Below are positions 1-8,128 of a stretch of DNA of 64,000 bases, piece after piece. How positions within the stretch are numbered: position 1 is the stretch's first letter; each line of letters opens with the position of its first letter. The stretch comes from Dyella jiangningensis. GTDB lineage: Bacteria; Pseudomonadota; Gammaproteobacteria; Xanthomonadales; Rhodanobacteraceae. The stretch is taken from contig CP007444.1 in NCBI GenBank assembly GCA_000632805.1, forward strand, positions 806,001 to 870,000, in the 5' to 3' direction. Position numbers and translations under genes: made by a program. A model generated the notes under the pieces. The model was not told where the DNA came from and ran no database searches. It was given only the letters and a program-made list of their open reading frames with translations.

Positions 1-2
1 CA

Positions 3-971
3 TGCGCGCTGGCGCTTGGCTTGGCGGCTGTGGCGCCGCAGGCCGGCTGGCTGCTGCTGGCGGTAGGCGTGGCGGGCGCCACCTCATGCGCCATCCAGAT
101 CCTGGTGCCGCTGGCGGCCGCCATGGCCAGACCGGACGAGCGCGGCAGCGCCGTAGGCAACGTGATGAGCGGCGTGATGCTCGGCATTCTGCTGTCGCGC
201 CCGTTCGCCAGCCTGGTCGAAGGCGCGTGGGGATGGCGAGCCTGTTATGGCGTGTTGGGCGCGGCGGACGCGCTGCTCGCGTTGATGCTCTGGTTTGCCT
301 TGCCCGTCCGGCGGCCTTCCGCCCATGTGAGCTATCGCGCGCTCATCGCGTCGCTGGGCGCGCTGTGGCGAAGCGAAGTGGTGCTGCGGCGGTACGCCAT
401 CTCCGCGGCCATCGTGATGGCAGCGTTCAGCGCCTTCTGGACGGGCATCGCCTTGCGCCTGGTGCAGGCACCCTTCGCTCTGGATAGCCGCAGCCTCGCC
501 TGGTTCGCGCTCGCTGGCGTCGCCGGCACCGTCGTCGCGCCGCTGGCAGGGAAGGCGGGTGACCGCGGCTACGGCGTCATGGGCATGCCCGTTGCGCATG
601 TCGTGGTCAGCCTGGGCGTCGCCTTGGCGGGCGTTGCGGGCGCCGGCTGGTTCGGGCTGGACATTTCGCGGCATGCGCATCTGGCGCTGGCCTTGCTGGT
701 GGTCGCCGCCATCGTCATCGACGCCGGTGCCATCGGCGACCAGACCTTGGGGCGCCGCGCAGTCAACATGCTCGATCCTGCCGCGCGCAGCCGACTCAAC
801 GGCCTGTTCGTCGGCGTGTTCTTCATCGGCGGCGGGGCAGGGGCCGTGGCCGCAGGCAGCGCGTGGGCCATCGCCGGGTGGAGTGGCGTTTGCGTACTCT
901 GCCTGGCGTTCTGTGCGCTGGCCTTCGCGGGCGACCTGTACGCGTGTCGTCGCCCGGTCGCGGTGGCCTGA
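3..971 (+). CDS. MFS transporter, C-terminal part (cut by window edge)
   Basis: The reading frame is open from the first bases, so the true start lies outside the window. The visible part has about nine or ten hydrophobic segments separated by short charged loops, as in major facilitator superfamily exporters. A loop resembling the MFS inter-domain linker (VRRPSAHVSYRAL) lies about one third of the way in. The protein should sit in the inner membrane and use the proton gradient. The substrate cannot be told. It converges on the kynureninase gene with one base between the two stops, so it is not part of that operon. Confidence 0.85.
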   Translation, partial: CALALGLAAVAPQAGWLLLAVGVAGATSCAIQILVPLAAAMARPDERGSAVGNVMSGVMLGILLSRPFASLVEGAWGWRACYGVLGAADALLALMLWFALPVRRPSAHVSYRALIASLGALWRSEVVLRRYAISAAIVMAAFSAFWTGIALRLVQAPFALDSRSLAWFALAGVAGTVVAPLAGKAGDRGYGVMGMPVAHVVVSLGVALAGVAGAGWFGLDISRHAHLALALLVVAAIVIDAGAIGDQTLGRRAVNMLDPAARSRLNGLFVGVFFIGGGAGAVAAGSAWAIAGWSGVCVLCLAFCALAFAGDLYACRRPVAVA

Positions 972-972
972 T

Positions 973-2253
973 TCAGCCGCGTTGCGCCCAGCGGCGCACG
1001 ACCTCGGCAAACGCCAGGCAATCGGCGAAGCGGTTGTACAGCGGCGTCGGCGAAATACGGATGACATCCGGCTCCCGCCAGTCGCCGATGACGCCGTGCT
1101 CCATCAGGTACTCAAACAGCGAGCGACCGCGCGCGCGACCACCGAGCACACGGATGGAAAGCTGCGCGCCACGACGTTCGGGATCGCCAGGCGTCACGAC
1201 TTCCAGCACCTGGTTCAACTCGCTGTGCACCAGCCACTCGAGGTAACCGGTGAGGCGCAGCGATTTCTCACGCAGACGCTGCATCCCAGCGCGGCGGAAG
1301 ATTTCCAGCGACACGCGCAACGGCGCGAGCGCAAGGATGGGCGGATTGCTGAGCTGCCAGCCATCCGCGCCATAGGTGGGCTCGAAATGCGGGCCCATCT
1401 GGAAGCGGGTGGTCTTGTCGTGGCCCCACCAGCCGGCGAAGCGGGGCAGGGTGGTACGGGCGTGGCGCTCATGCACGAAGGCGCCGCCGACGGCGCCGGG
1501 GCCGCTGTTGAGGTATTTGTAGCTGCACCAGATGGCGAAGTCGGCGCCGCTGTCGTGCAGTTGCAGGGGCAGGTTGCCCACGGCGTGCGCGAGATCGAAG
1601 CCAGCCATGCAGCCGTGTCGATTCGCGAGGCGCGTGATGGCGGCGAGGTCAAAGGCTTGCCCAGTGCGGTATTGGATGCCCGGCAGCATCACCAATGCGA
1701 TGCGCGGGCCATGCTCGGCCAGCACGCGTTCGATCGCTTCCATGGAGATCGTGCCGTTGGGCTGGTCGCTCTCCAGTTCGATCAGGGCGGTGGCCGGATC
1801 GAAGCCATGGAAGCGAACCTGCGACTCCACCGCATAGCGATCGGTGGGAAACGAACCTGCCTCGATGAGGATCGCGTGGCGTTCCGGCGTCGGTCGATAG
1901 AAGCTCACCATCATCAGATGGAGGTTCACGCCCAGCGTATTCATCGCCACCACTTCGTGCGGTAGTGCACCCACGACAGAGGCGAGGTCGTCACGCACGA
2001 ACTCGTGGTAATCCATCCACGGCAGACGGCCCTTGAAATGGCCTTCCACGCCGAGTTCGCCCCAGTAATCGAGTTCCGCGCTGAGGGCGGGACGTACGGC
2101 GCGCGGTTGCAGCCCAAGGGAGTTGCCGCAGAAATAGAAGCTTTCGCGGTCTTCGTGCGGCGGGATCAGGAATTCATCGCGGAAGCCGCGCAGCGGATCG
2201 GCGGCATCCTGGGCCTGCGCCCAGGCGAGGGTGGCTTCATAGGCGGCGGACAT
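973..2253 (-). CDS. kynU: Kynureninase
   Basis: The 426-residue product has the usual length and layout of bacterial PLP-dependent kynureninase (fold type I), which splits kynurenine or 3-hydroxykynurenine into alanine and anthranilate or 3-hydroxyanthranilate. Family hallmarks are the N-terminal FYFCGNSLGLQPR block, the GFDLAHAVGNLPL block and the SYKYLNSGPGAVGG block, whose lysine carries PLP. A good ribosome site (AGGAAGAGAG) precedes the ATG. It is the last gene of a leftward operon with the ACMSD gene and a small secreted protein, so it most likely serves tryptophan breakdown or quinolinate/NAD supply. The other pathway genes are not in the window. Confidence 0.95.
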   Translation of the reverse strand: MSAAYEATLAWAQAQDAADPLRGFRDEFLIPPHEDRESFYFCGNSLGLQPRAVRPALSAELDYWGELGVEGHFKGRLPWMDYHEFVRDDLASVVGALPHEVVAMNTLGVNLHLMMVSFYRPTPERHAILIEAGSFPTDRYAVESQVRFHGFDPATALIELESDQPNGTISMEAIERVLAEHGPRIALVMLPGIQYRTGQAFDLAAITRLANRHGCMAGFDLAHAVGNLPLQLHDSGADFAIWCSYKYLNSGPGAVGGAFVHERHARTTLPRFAGWWGHDKTTRFQMGPHFEPTYGADGWQLSNPPILALAPLRVSLEIFRRAGMQRLREKSLRLTGYLEWLVHSELNQVLEVVTPGDPERRGAQLSIRVLGGRARGRSLFEYLMEHGVIGDWREPDVIRISPTPLYNRFADCLAFAEVVRRWAQRG

Positions 2254-2305
2254 GGTGACTCTCTTCCTTGCGCCGCGCAGGATGGCGCGGCGAGAAGCAG
2301 GCAGC

Positions 2306-2812
2306 TTACTTCAGTCGTGCCGCAATGGCATCGCAGCCCTTGTCGAAGGCGGCCTTCCACTGCGCGCCGGCCTGGCTCTGCGACGGGCGCACGCAGCGCA
2401 GCTGGATGGCATGGTTGTCCTTGAACCAGTAGCGCTCGCTGTAGCTGTATTGCGCGCCGTTTTCCTGTGCGGTGTAAACGAAGTTGTCGGCACCCTGGCC
2501 GCTGCCGGCCTGATAGCCCGTGAGCGACTTCGCCTTGGTCATCGCCCCGCTTACGTATTGCTGGAATGCATTCACGTCGGGCACCTGCTTCACCGTCACG
2601 GTGACGCGGGCGAGGCTGGTGCTGCCGGTCGGCGATGTATCCGGTACCTGGAATACACGCACTTCCGGATCACCCTGGGTTTCCATGATGCCCACCCATT
2701 GATCGGGCGTGCTGAAGCTGACATTGCCACCGGCCATGCTGACGTCGGTGGCGTGCGACGCACCGGCCAGCACGAGTGCGGCAGCAAAAAACGTATTGCG
2801 GAGGAAACTCAT
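2306..2812 (-). CDS. Small secreted protein in the kynurenine operon
   Basis: The product has 168 residues, with an N-terminal signal peptide (basic start, hydrophobic stretch, ASHA before the mature end). The mature part is a compact alpha/beta protein with two cysteines near the C-terminus (LRCVRP and KGCDA). I do not recognise a named family. The ATG was chosen because it overlaps the stop of the upstream ACMSD gene (ATGA), which indicates translational coupling. A longer reading frame upstream lies inside the ACMSD gene and lacks a signal peptide at its start. Function is unknown. Location in the operon suggests co-expression with tryptophan catabolism, but an exported protein has no obvious role in that cytosolic pathway. 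Confidence 0.75.
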   Translation of the reverse strand: MSFLRNTFFAAALVLAGASHATDVSMAGGNVSFSTPDQWVGIMETQGDPEVRVFQVPDTSPTGSTSLARVTVTVKQVPDVNAFQQYVSGAMTKAKSLTGYQAGSGQGADNFVYTAQENGAQYSYSERYWFKDNHAIQLRCVRPSQSQAGAQWKAAFDKGCDAIAARLK

Positions 2813-3843
2813 GCCTGCTCCTGTGGGACGGCGTTGGGTTCGAATCGGTGGTGCGGCAGCCCCAGCCATTCCAGGGCCGTGCCGTGGAAGAGCTGCGCGC
2901 GAGCGGCGTCATCCAGGCCCAAGGCCTCGATGCCACTGCCAGGATGCTGTTCCCCCAGTGGGAAAGGATAATCGGTCCCCAGCATCACGCGCTCGACCCC
3001 GGTCACATCCAGGAGATAGCGCAGGGCGTGCGGGTCGTGCACGCACGAGTCGAAATACAGGCGTTTCAGGTATTCGCGCGGGTTGCGCGGGTTGTCGGTG
3101 GCCACCAGGTCCGGGCGCATGCGAAAGCCGTGCTCGATACGACCGATGCTCCAGGGAAAGCTGCCGCCGCCGTGGGCCAGCATCACGCGCAGTCTGGGCA
3201 GGCGCTCCAGCACGCCGCCGAACACCAGGCAGCAGCCGGCACGCGATTGTTCGGCCGGCATGCCCACCAGCCAGGGCAACCAGTACTTGGGCATGCTGGC
3301 GGCGCCCATCATGTCCCAGGGATGCACCATCACCGCCGCACCGAGATCGGCTGCCGCTTCGAAGAACGGGAAAAGCTCCGGCGCATCCAGGTTCCAGTCG
3401 TTGCAATGCGAGCCGACCTGCACGCCCTGCAGGCCGAGTTCGTCGATGCAGCGTTCCAGCTCGCGGATGGCGAGTTCCGGCGACTGCAGCGGCACGGTGC
3501 CGATGCCTGCGTAGTGGCGGGGATAGGCGTTGCACAGCGCCGCCATGTTGTCGTTGAGATGCCGATGCAGCTCCAGCGCCTGGTAGCCCGGCGCCCAGTA
3601 GGAGAACAGCACAGGTACCGTGGACACCACCTGCACATCCACTCCGAAGCGCGCGTAATCGTCGATGCGCTGCTGCGGATCGAACGCTGAATCCCACACC
3701 TCGCGGAAGAATTTTCCGTCCTTGTAGATGCGGTGGCGCCCATCGTTGTGGATCATCACCGGGAACCGCTCGTCGCCGTACTTGGCCGCCAGGTTGGGCC
3801 AGTCACGAGGGAGGATATGGGCGTGGGTATCGATCTTGAGCAT
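2809..3843 (-). CDS. 2-amino-3-carboxymuconate-6-semialdehyde decarboxylase (ACMSD)
   Basis: This is an amidohydrolase-fold, zinc-dependent decarboxylase of 344 residues. It removes the carboxylate from ACMS and so diverts the kynurenine pathway away from quinolinate/NAD toward 2-aminomuconate and complete oxidation. Visible metal or catalytic motifs are the N-terminal DTHAHILP (HxH), MVHPWDM near residue 174, AHGGGSFPW near 223 and LGTDYPFPLGE near 290, matching characterised ACMSDs. It is the first gene of a leftward three-gene set ending in kynU and overlaps the next gene by ATGA. Its presence argues that the kynurenine pathway here is at least partly degradative. Similar genes are called nbaD or amnD in other bacteria. 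Confidence 0.92.
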   Translation of the reverse strand: MLKIDTHAHILPRDWPNLAAKYGDERFPVMIHNDGRHRIYKDGKFFREVWDSAFDPQQRIDDYARFGVDVQVVSTVPVLFSYWAPGYQALELHRHLNDNMAALCNAYPRHYAGIGTVPLQSPELAIRELERCIDELGLQGVQVGSHCNDWNLDAPELFPFFEAAADLGAAVMVHPWDMMGAASMPKYWLPWLVGMPAEQSRAGCCLVFGGVLERLPRLRVMLAHGGGSFPWSIGRIEHGFRMRPDLVATDNPRNPREYLKRLYFDSCVHDPHALRYLLDVTGVERVMLGTDYPFPLGEQHPGSGIEALGLDDAARAQLFHGTALEWLGLPHHRFEPNAVPQEQA

Positions 3844-3982
3844 GGGCTGAGTTTAGGCCTTCGACATGACCGCGTCGTGCCGCGGTCGCACATTGGCCTG
3901 GGACGCGCCTGAACGTGCATCCGTCGCGGGATGACGGCATGATGGGTGGCGCGATCACGCCGCGCTTGCCATCGGAGGCAGC

Positions 3983-4357
3983 ATGAAGTTTCTGGTCATG
4001 ATCTATAACGACGACACCCTGCTCGATGCACTGCCGCAAGGCGAGTTCGACACCATGATGAAGGGTTGTTTCGAGAAGGCCGACGCCCTACGAGCCGAAG
4101 GTTGCCTGCTCGATTCCATGCAGCTCGAGTCGCCGGCTCAGGCCAAGTCGCTGCGCATGCGCGACAACAAGATGAGCGTGATGGATGGTCCGTTTGCCGA
4201 GGCCAAGGAATACCTCGGCGGCTTCAACCTTATCGAAGCCGAGAACATGGACGAAGCGTTGCGTATCGCCAGTTCGTTTCCCTGGGCACGTACGGGCCGC
4301 ATCGAAGTTCGTCCGGTACGCGACATGGATGCCGTGAGGCAGCGGGTCGGCGCCTGA
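3983..4357 (+). CDS. YciI-like (DGPF domain) protein
   Basis: This is a 124-residue protein of the YCII-related/DGPF family. The family motif is present as MDGPFAEAKEYLGGF, followed by the usual acidic C-terminal strand and a helix ending in GRIEVRPVRDM. Members are small ferredoxin-like dimers, often found next to ECF sigma factors, but none is seen here. A strong ribosome site (GGAGGCAGC) precedes the ATG. The gene diverges from the ACMSD operon and converges on the ketosynthase gene, with a short perfect hairpin between them. The biochemical role is unknown for most members. Confidence 0.88.
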   Translation: MKFLVMIYNDDTLLDALPQGEFDTMMKGCFEKADALRAEGCLLDSMQLESPAQAKSLRMRDNKMSVMDGPFAEAKEYLGGFNLIEAENMDEALRIASSFPWARTGRIEVRPVRDMDAVRQRVGA

Positions 4358-4362
4358 CGGAC

Positions 4363-4383
4363 CCTCTCCCGCGCAGGGAGAGG
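4363..4383. terminator. Hairpin between convergent genes
   Basis: An 8-bp perfect stem (CCTCTCCC / GGGAGAGG) with loop GCGCA lies just after the YciI-like stop and before the ketosynthase stop. There is no U-tract, so it may be a REP-like hairpin or an RNA-stabilising 3' end rather than a classic intrinsic terminator. Confidence 0.45.
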
Positions 4384-4396
4384 ATCGAGCGTCCGC

Positions 4397-5611
4397 TTAC
4401 GGTGCGCGGCGGATCGCCACCACCGCGTTGAGGCCGCCGAACGCGAACGAATTGCTGATGGCGACATCGACCTTGCGCTCGCGCGCTTCGTTCGGCACGT
4501 AGTCCAGGTCGCAGGCGGGGTCCGGGCCGAGGTAATTGAGCGTCGGCGGCACGATGCCGTCATGGATGGCGCCGATCGCCGCCACCAGTTCCAGCGCGCC
4601 GCCAGCGCCCAGCGCATGGCCGTGCATGGGCTTCGTCGACGAGATGGCCAGTTTGCGTGCGTGCTCGCCGAAGACGCGATGGATGGCGCGCGTCTCGGTG
4701 CTGTCGTTCGCTACCGTACCGGTGCCGTGCGCGTTGACGTAGCCCACGTCGCTCGGTGACAGCCCGCCATCGCGCAGCGCCATGTTCATCGCTGCCGCGG
4801 CGCCGATATCAGACGGCGCGGCGATATCGCCCGCGTCCGAACTCATGCCCGTACCGACCAGCTCGCAGATGATTTCCGCGCCGCGCTGCTGGGCGGACTC
4901 CAGTGTTTCGATGACATACATGGCCGCGCCTTCGCCCAGCACCAGGCCGCGACGGCCCTGGCTGAAAGGACGGCAGGTATCGGGGGCGAGCACGCGCATG
5001 GCTTCCCACGCGCGCAGCGTGCCCAGCGTGATGCAGGCTTCGGTACCGCCCACCACGGCGGCGTCGATCATGCCGCTGCGGATCATCATCGCGGCCTGCG
5101 CGAACGCATGGTTCGACGAGGCGCAGGCACTGGCCACCACGAACGAGGGGCCGGTGATGCCGTGCACCATACTCACCTGGCTGGCCGGCGCGTTCATCAT
5201 CATGCGCACGATGCCCAGCGGGTGGAAACGCCCCTGGTGTTCGCCGTAGAGGCGTTCGTACATGTCGTCACGCGTCGTTTCACCGCCGGCACCCGTGCCG
5301 ATCACCACCGCCGTGCGCGACGCCGCCTCACCTTCGAAGCGAATGCCCGATTGCTGGATGGCTTCGCGGGCGGCGATCAGCGCGTATTCGCTGAAAGGGT
5401 CGAGCAGCGAGCGGCGCGCGTCGTCGAAGAAGTTCGCCGCATCGTAATCGACGACTTCCGCGGCGATGCCGCCGTTGCGCAACTGGCCCGGCTGGATGTG
5501 ATGGATGGGGCCGATGCCGGAACGGCCTTCGGTCATCGCCTTCCAGACGGAAGGCGCATCATGGCCAAGGGCGCAGATCGCGCCCATGCCGGTGATAACG
5601 ATACGACGCAT
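4397..5611 (-). CDS. Beta-ketoacyl-ACP synthase (KAS II-like)
   Basis: The product is a 404-residue thiolase-fold condensing enzyme. The Cys-His-His triad is intact: Cys163 in SACASSNHA, His295 in NAHGTGT and His332 in STKPMHGHALG, with the conserved Lys327. It should carry out decarboxylative Claisen condensation of an acyl thioester with malonyl-ACP. The ATG at MRRIVITGMG was chosen over a longer frame that overlaps the ACP gene. The dedicated ACP lies 19 bp upstream, so the pair probably acts together. Because neighbouring genes are an acyltransferase, an aminotransferase and small transporters rather than fab genes, I infer a specialised lipid or metabolite pathway instead of housekeeping fatty-acid synthesis. 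Confidence 0.9.
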   Translation of the reverse strand: MRRIVITGMGAICALGHDAPSVWKAMTEGRSGIGPIHHIQPGQLRNGGIAAEVVDYDAANFFDDARRSLLDPFSEYALIAAREAIQQSGIRFEGEAASRTAVVIGTGAGGETTRDDMYERLYGEHQGRFHPLGIVRMMMNAPASQVSMVHGITGPSFVVASACASSNHAFAQAAMMIRSGMIDAAVVGGTEACITLGTLRAWEAMRVLAPDTCRPFSQGRRGLVLGEGAAMYVIETLESAQQRGAEIICELVGTGMSSDAGDIAAPSDIGAAAAMNMALRDGGLSPSDVGYVNAHGTGTVANDSTETRAIHRVFGEHARKLAISSTKPMHGHALGAGGALELVAAIGAIHDGIVPPTLNYLGPDPACDLDYVPNEARERKVDVAISNSFAFGGLNAVVAIRRAP

Positions 5612-5630
5612 GGTTGAGCAGGCTCTTTGC

Positions 5631-5885
5631 TTAGCCCTCGGCGGACTTCTGGGCGATCTGGCGTTCGATCGCCTCGACAAGCTGGCCGACGGTGCCGTTG
5701 TCGAAGTCAGTGTCTTCGTTCGGCAGGTTGATGTTGAAGTGTTCTTCCAGGTCGAACAGCACTTCGATGGCGTCCAGCGAGGCGATGCCAAGGTCCTTGA
5801 GGGTGGACTCCGGCTTGATCGTGGCGATGTCGATCTTGGCCTGCTTGGCAATGATGTCGAAGGTTTCCTGCTGAACTGTGCTCAT
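5631..5885 (-). CDS. Acyl carrier protein (specialised)
   Basis: The product is an 84-residue acidic four-helix carrier protein. The phosphopantetheine serine is Ser36 in DLGIASLDAIEV; the usual DSL is replaced by ASL, which is seen in specialised ACPs rather than in AcpP. The ATG was chosen because it gives the canonical ACP length and excludes an uncharacteristic basic extension. It lies directly upstream of the ketosynthase gene and diverges from the FemAB-like acyltransferase gene. It would shuttle acyl intermediates for the cluster. A phosphopantetheinyl transferase is not encoded nearby. Confidence 0.92.
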   Translation of the reverse strand: MSTVQQETFDIIAKQAKIDIATIKPESTLKDLGIASLDAIEVLFDLEEHFNINLPNEDTDFDNGTVGQLVEAIERQIAQKSAEG

Positions 5886-6112
5886 GTGTGCTTTCCTGGT
5901 TTCCATGGCGCCGGGGTGGAAGGGCTCGTGCGAAAGCCCCTTGCTCAAGCCTGACCAACCGCCACGGCAAAGTCCAGAATGCCGGTGCATACGGAACGGT
6001 ACGCTGTCATCGTGCCGCGGCTGCCTTTCACGAATCTTTGGCTCGACAGGGATCTGCCGCCGGGACAGGCAGGGCCGTATGCTATGCGGTCTGTATCCCA
6101 GGAATACACCTC

Positions 6113-7171
6113 GTGCGGTATCTGAATCAGCTTGAGCCGGATGCCCTGGTTGCGCGTTTCGCCGAGCATCCGCCCATCGGCTTCAGCGTGCTCGAGGCGG
6201 CCGGGACGCCTGCCTTCGTGGCGCCGTTCGACCTGCTCACCACGGCCGATGCCGAGGCGCGGGACAAGGTCATGCATGCGCCTGGTTACCGCTGGTGGGG
6301 GAAGCTATTGCGATGGCGCACGGCGTTCGTGGGCACGACAGTGTCCGAGTACGCGCTGTTTCCGCGCGGCGCCGATCCGTCCGTGCTGGCCCGTGCGCTG
6401 CGCGATGAACTGGGGCGCCGTCAGCGCCTGCTGATCGTGAAGGACATACCGCAAGCCTCGCCGTTGTTCGATACCGAGGCGGCCGAGTGGTGTCGTCAGT
6501 TTGCCGATGCGTGCGCAGAGCACGGTTTCGTGCTGCTGGAAGGACAGGCGCTCGCCTATGTGCCGATCGATTTCGCCAACGAAGACGAATACCTCGCGCG
6601 GCTGTCTTCAGGTCGACGCAAGGATATCCGTCGCAAGTTGCGCAAGCGCGACGACGTCACCGTGGAAGCGGTGCGTTGCGGCGATGCGATGTTCGCCAAC
6701 GAAGCGACGGTCGATGCGTATTACGCGCTTTACGAGAACGTGTACGCGCAAAGTGAAATCCACTTCGACAAGCTGAGTCGCGATTTCTTCGCCGCCGTGC
6801 TGCGCGACGCCGGCAACGGTGGCGTCGTGTTCATCTACCGCCACGAGGATGCGATGATCGGCTGGAACCTGTGCTTCGTGGTGGGAGGCAAGTTGATCGA
6901 CAAGTACGTCGGTTTCGCCTATCCGCAAGCACGCGAACACAACCTTTATTTCACCAGCTGGTTCCACAATCTGGCCTATGCCCGCGAGCAGCGCCTCACG
7001 CATTATGTGGCGGGCTGGACGGACCCTGAAATCAAGTCCTATCTGGGTGCAAAATTCACCCTGACCCGGCACGCGATCTACCTGCGCAATCCGTTGTTGC
7101 GCATGCTGGCGCGCAAGCTGGGCCGGTTCTTCGAAAGCGACAGCCAATGGGCAACGCATGAACAAGCGTGA
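6113..7171 (+). CDS. FemAB/GNAT-fold acyl- or aminoacyl-transferase
   Basis: The 352-residue protein resembles the peptidoglycan-biosynthesis/FemAB-like branch of GNAT proteins. It has an N-terminal substrate domain, then ARLSSGRRKDIRRKLRKRD, a basic helix typical of the family. The C-terminal core has FIYRHEDAMIGWNLCF and KYVGFAYPQAREHNLYF. These enzymes move acyl or aminoacyl groups onto amines. The GTG start (VRYLNQLEP) follows AGGA with good spacing; upstream codons are read-through of the divergent promoter region. It overlaps the next gene by 14 bp. In context it may act on the ACP-bound acyl chain or on the aminotransferase product, which is inference. Confidence 0.75.
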   Translation: MRYLNQLEPDALVARFAEHPPIGFSVLEAAGTPAFVAPFDLLTTADAEARDKVMHAPGYRWWGKLLRWRTAFVGTTVSEYALFPRGADPSVLARALRDELGRRQRLLIVKDIPQASPLFDTEAAEWCRQFADACAEHGFVLLEGQALAYVPIDFANEDEYLARLSSGRRKDIRRKLRKRDDVTVEAVRCGDAMFANEATVDAYYALYENVYAQSEIHFDKLSRDFFAAVLRDAGNGGVVFIYRHEDAMIGWNLCFVVGGKLIDKYVGFAYPQAREHNLYFTSWFHNLAYAREQRLTHYVAGWTDPEIKSYLGAKFTLTRHAIYLRNPLLRMLARKLGRFFESDSQWATHEQA

Positions 7172-8033
7172 ACCGCTGATTCTGGATTTCGACGGCTCGG
7201 TAGGCGACTTGCCGGGTGCGACGACGATCGCCCTGTCGGACTGGCAGGAGGCGATCCGTTTCGGTTGCACGTTGCGCACGTTCAACCAGCTTCGCACGAA
7301 GCTCGATGCCGAGATGCCAGCGAACTATGGCACGGTGCTGATGGGCTCGGGCGACTATCACCATCTCACCTGGCCACTGGTGGAGCGCCAGCGTGCTCGC
7401 GGTCCGTTCCAGCTGGTGGTGTTCGACAATCATCCTGACAACATGCGTTTTCCGTGGGGCGTCCATTGCGGTTCGTGGGTGCGCCGCGTGGCCATGCTGC
7501 CCTATGTCACGCACGTGCACGTCGTTGGCATCACGTCCGGCGACATCGGTTCGAAGCACGCGTGGGAGAACTACCTCCGCCCGCTGCAGGCGGGCAAGCT
7601 CAGCTACTGGTGCATGGACGTGAACGTGGACTGGGCGGCCAAGCTGGGCCTTTCCGATGCGTTCCGGCGTTTCGATGATCCGGACGAGCTCACCGCAGCC
7701 TTTGTCCAACAGCTGCGCCGGGCACCGCAGGCCACCTACCTCTCGATCGACAAGGACGCATTCAGCGTCGACACCGCACGCACCAACTGGGACCAGGGAC
7801 GCATGGAAGAAGACCATGCGCTGGCCATCATCGAGGCGTTGCGCGGACGCATCGTCGGCAGCGACATCAATGGCGAAGTCTCGGCCTACCAGTACCGCAC
7901 GTGGTGGAAGCGGCTGCTCAGCGGCATGGACGGGCAGGAGCCCATTCCACAGAGCGAGCTGGACGCCTGGCAGGCGCAGCAGCGGGCTTTCAATACCCGT
8001 TTGCTTGCCGCCATCGCGGAAAGCAGCGTCTGA
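7158..8033 (+). CDS. Arginase/ureohydrolase-fold protein
   Basis: The product has 291 residues. Three motifs line up with the bimetal ligands of the arginase/agmatinase/formiminoglutamase fold: GSGDYHH (63-69), VFDNHPDN (88-95) and SIDKDAF (196-202). These correspond to GGDHS, DAHxD and SxDxD. Overall identity to named ureohydrolases looks low, and the family signature spacing differs, so the substrate is open. Hydrolysis of a guanidino or amide C-N bond is the family chemistry. The gene overlaps the acyltransferase gene by 14 bp and must be co-translated with it. A REP doublet follows its stop. Confidence 0.7.
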   Translation: MNKREPLILDFDGSVGDLPGATTIALSDWQEAIRFGCTLRTFNQLRTKLDAEMPANYGTVLMGSGDYHHLTWPLVERQRARGPFQLVVFDNHPDNMRFPWGVHCGSWVRRVAMLPYVTHVHVVGITSGDIGSKHAWENYLRPLQAGKLSYWCMDVNVDWAAKLGLSDAFRRFDDPDELTAAFVQQLRRAPQATYLSIDKDAFSVDTARTNWDQGRMEEDHALAIIEALRGRIVGSDINGEVSAYQYRTWWKRLLSGMDGQEPIPQSELDAWQAQQRAFNTRLLAAIAESSV

Positions 8034-8045
8034 TCGGACACTTCG

Positions 8046-8128
8046 TGCAGGAGCGCACCCGATGCACGAAAGGCCTACGCAGCGGTGACGCCGCAGCGCC
8101 AAGGTCGCGCACTAAGTGCGCTCCTACA
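8046..8128. repeat. REP doublet (REPIN) A
   Basis: Two inverted REP-like units, TGCAGGAGCGCACC... and its complement ending GTGCGCTCCTACA, flank a 34-bp spacer. Each unit can form a GCGCAC-type hairpin, here somewhat degenerate in the left unit. It sits between the convergent ureohydrolase and aminotransferase genes. Confidence 0.8.

Noticed and set aside
4363..4383. Classic rho-independent terminator after the YciI-like gene
   Set aside because: The stem is perfect but no T-tract follows on either strand, so it is listed only as a hairpin.
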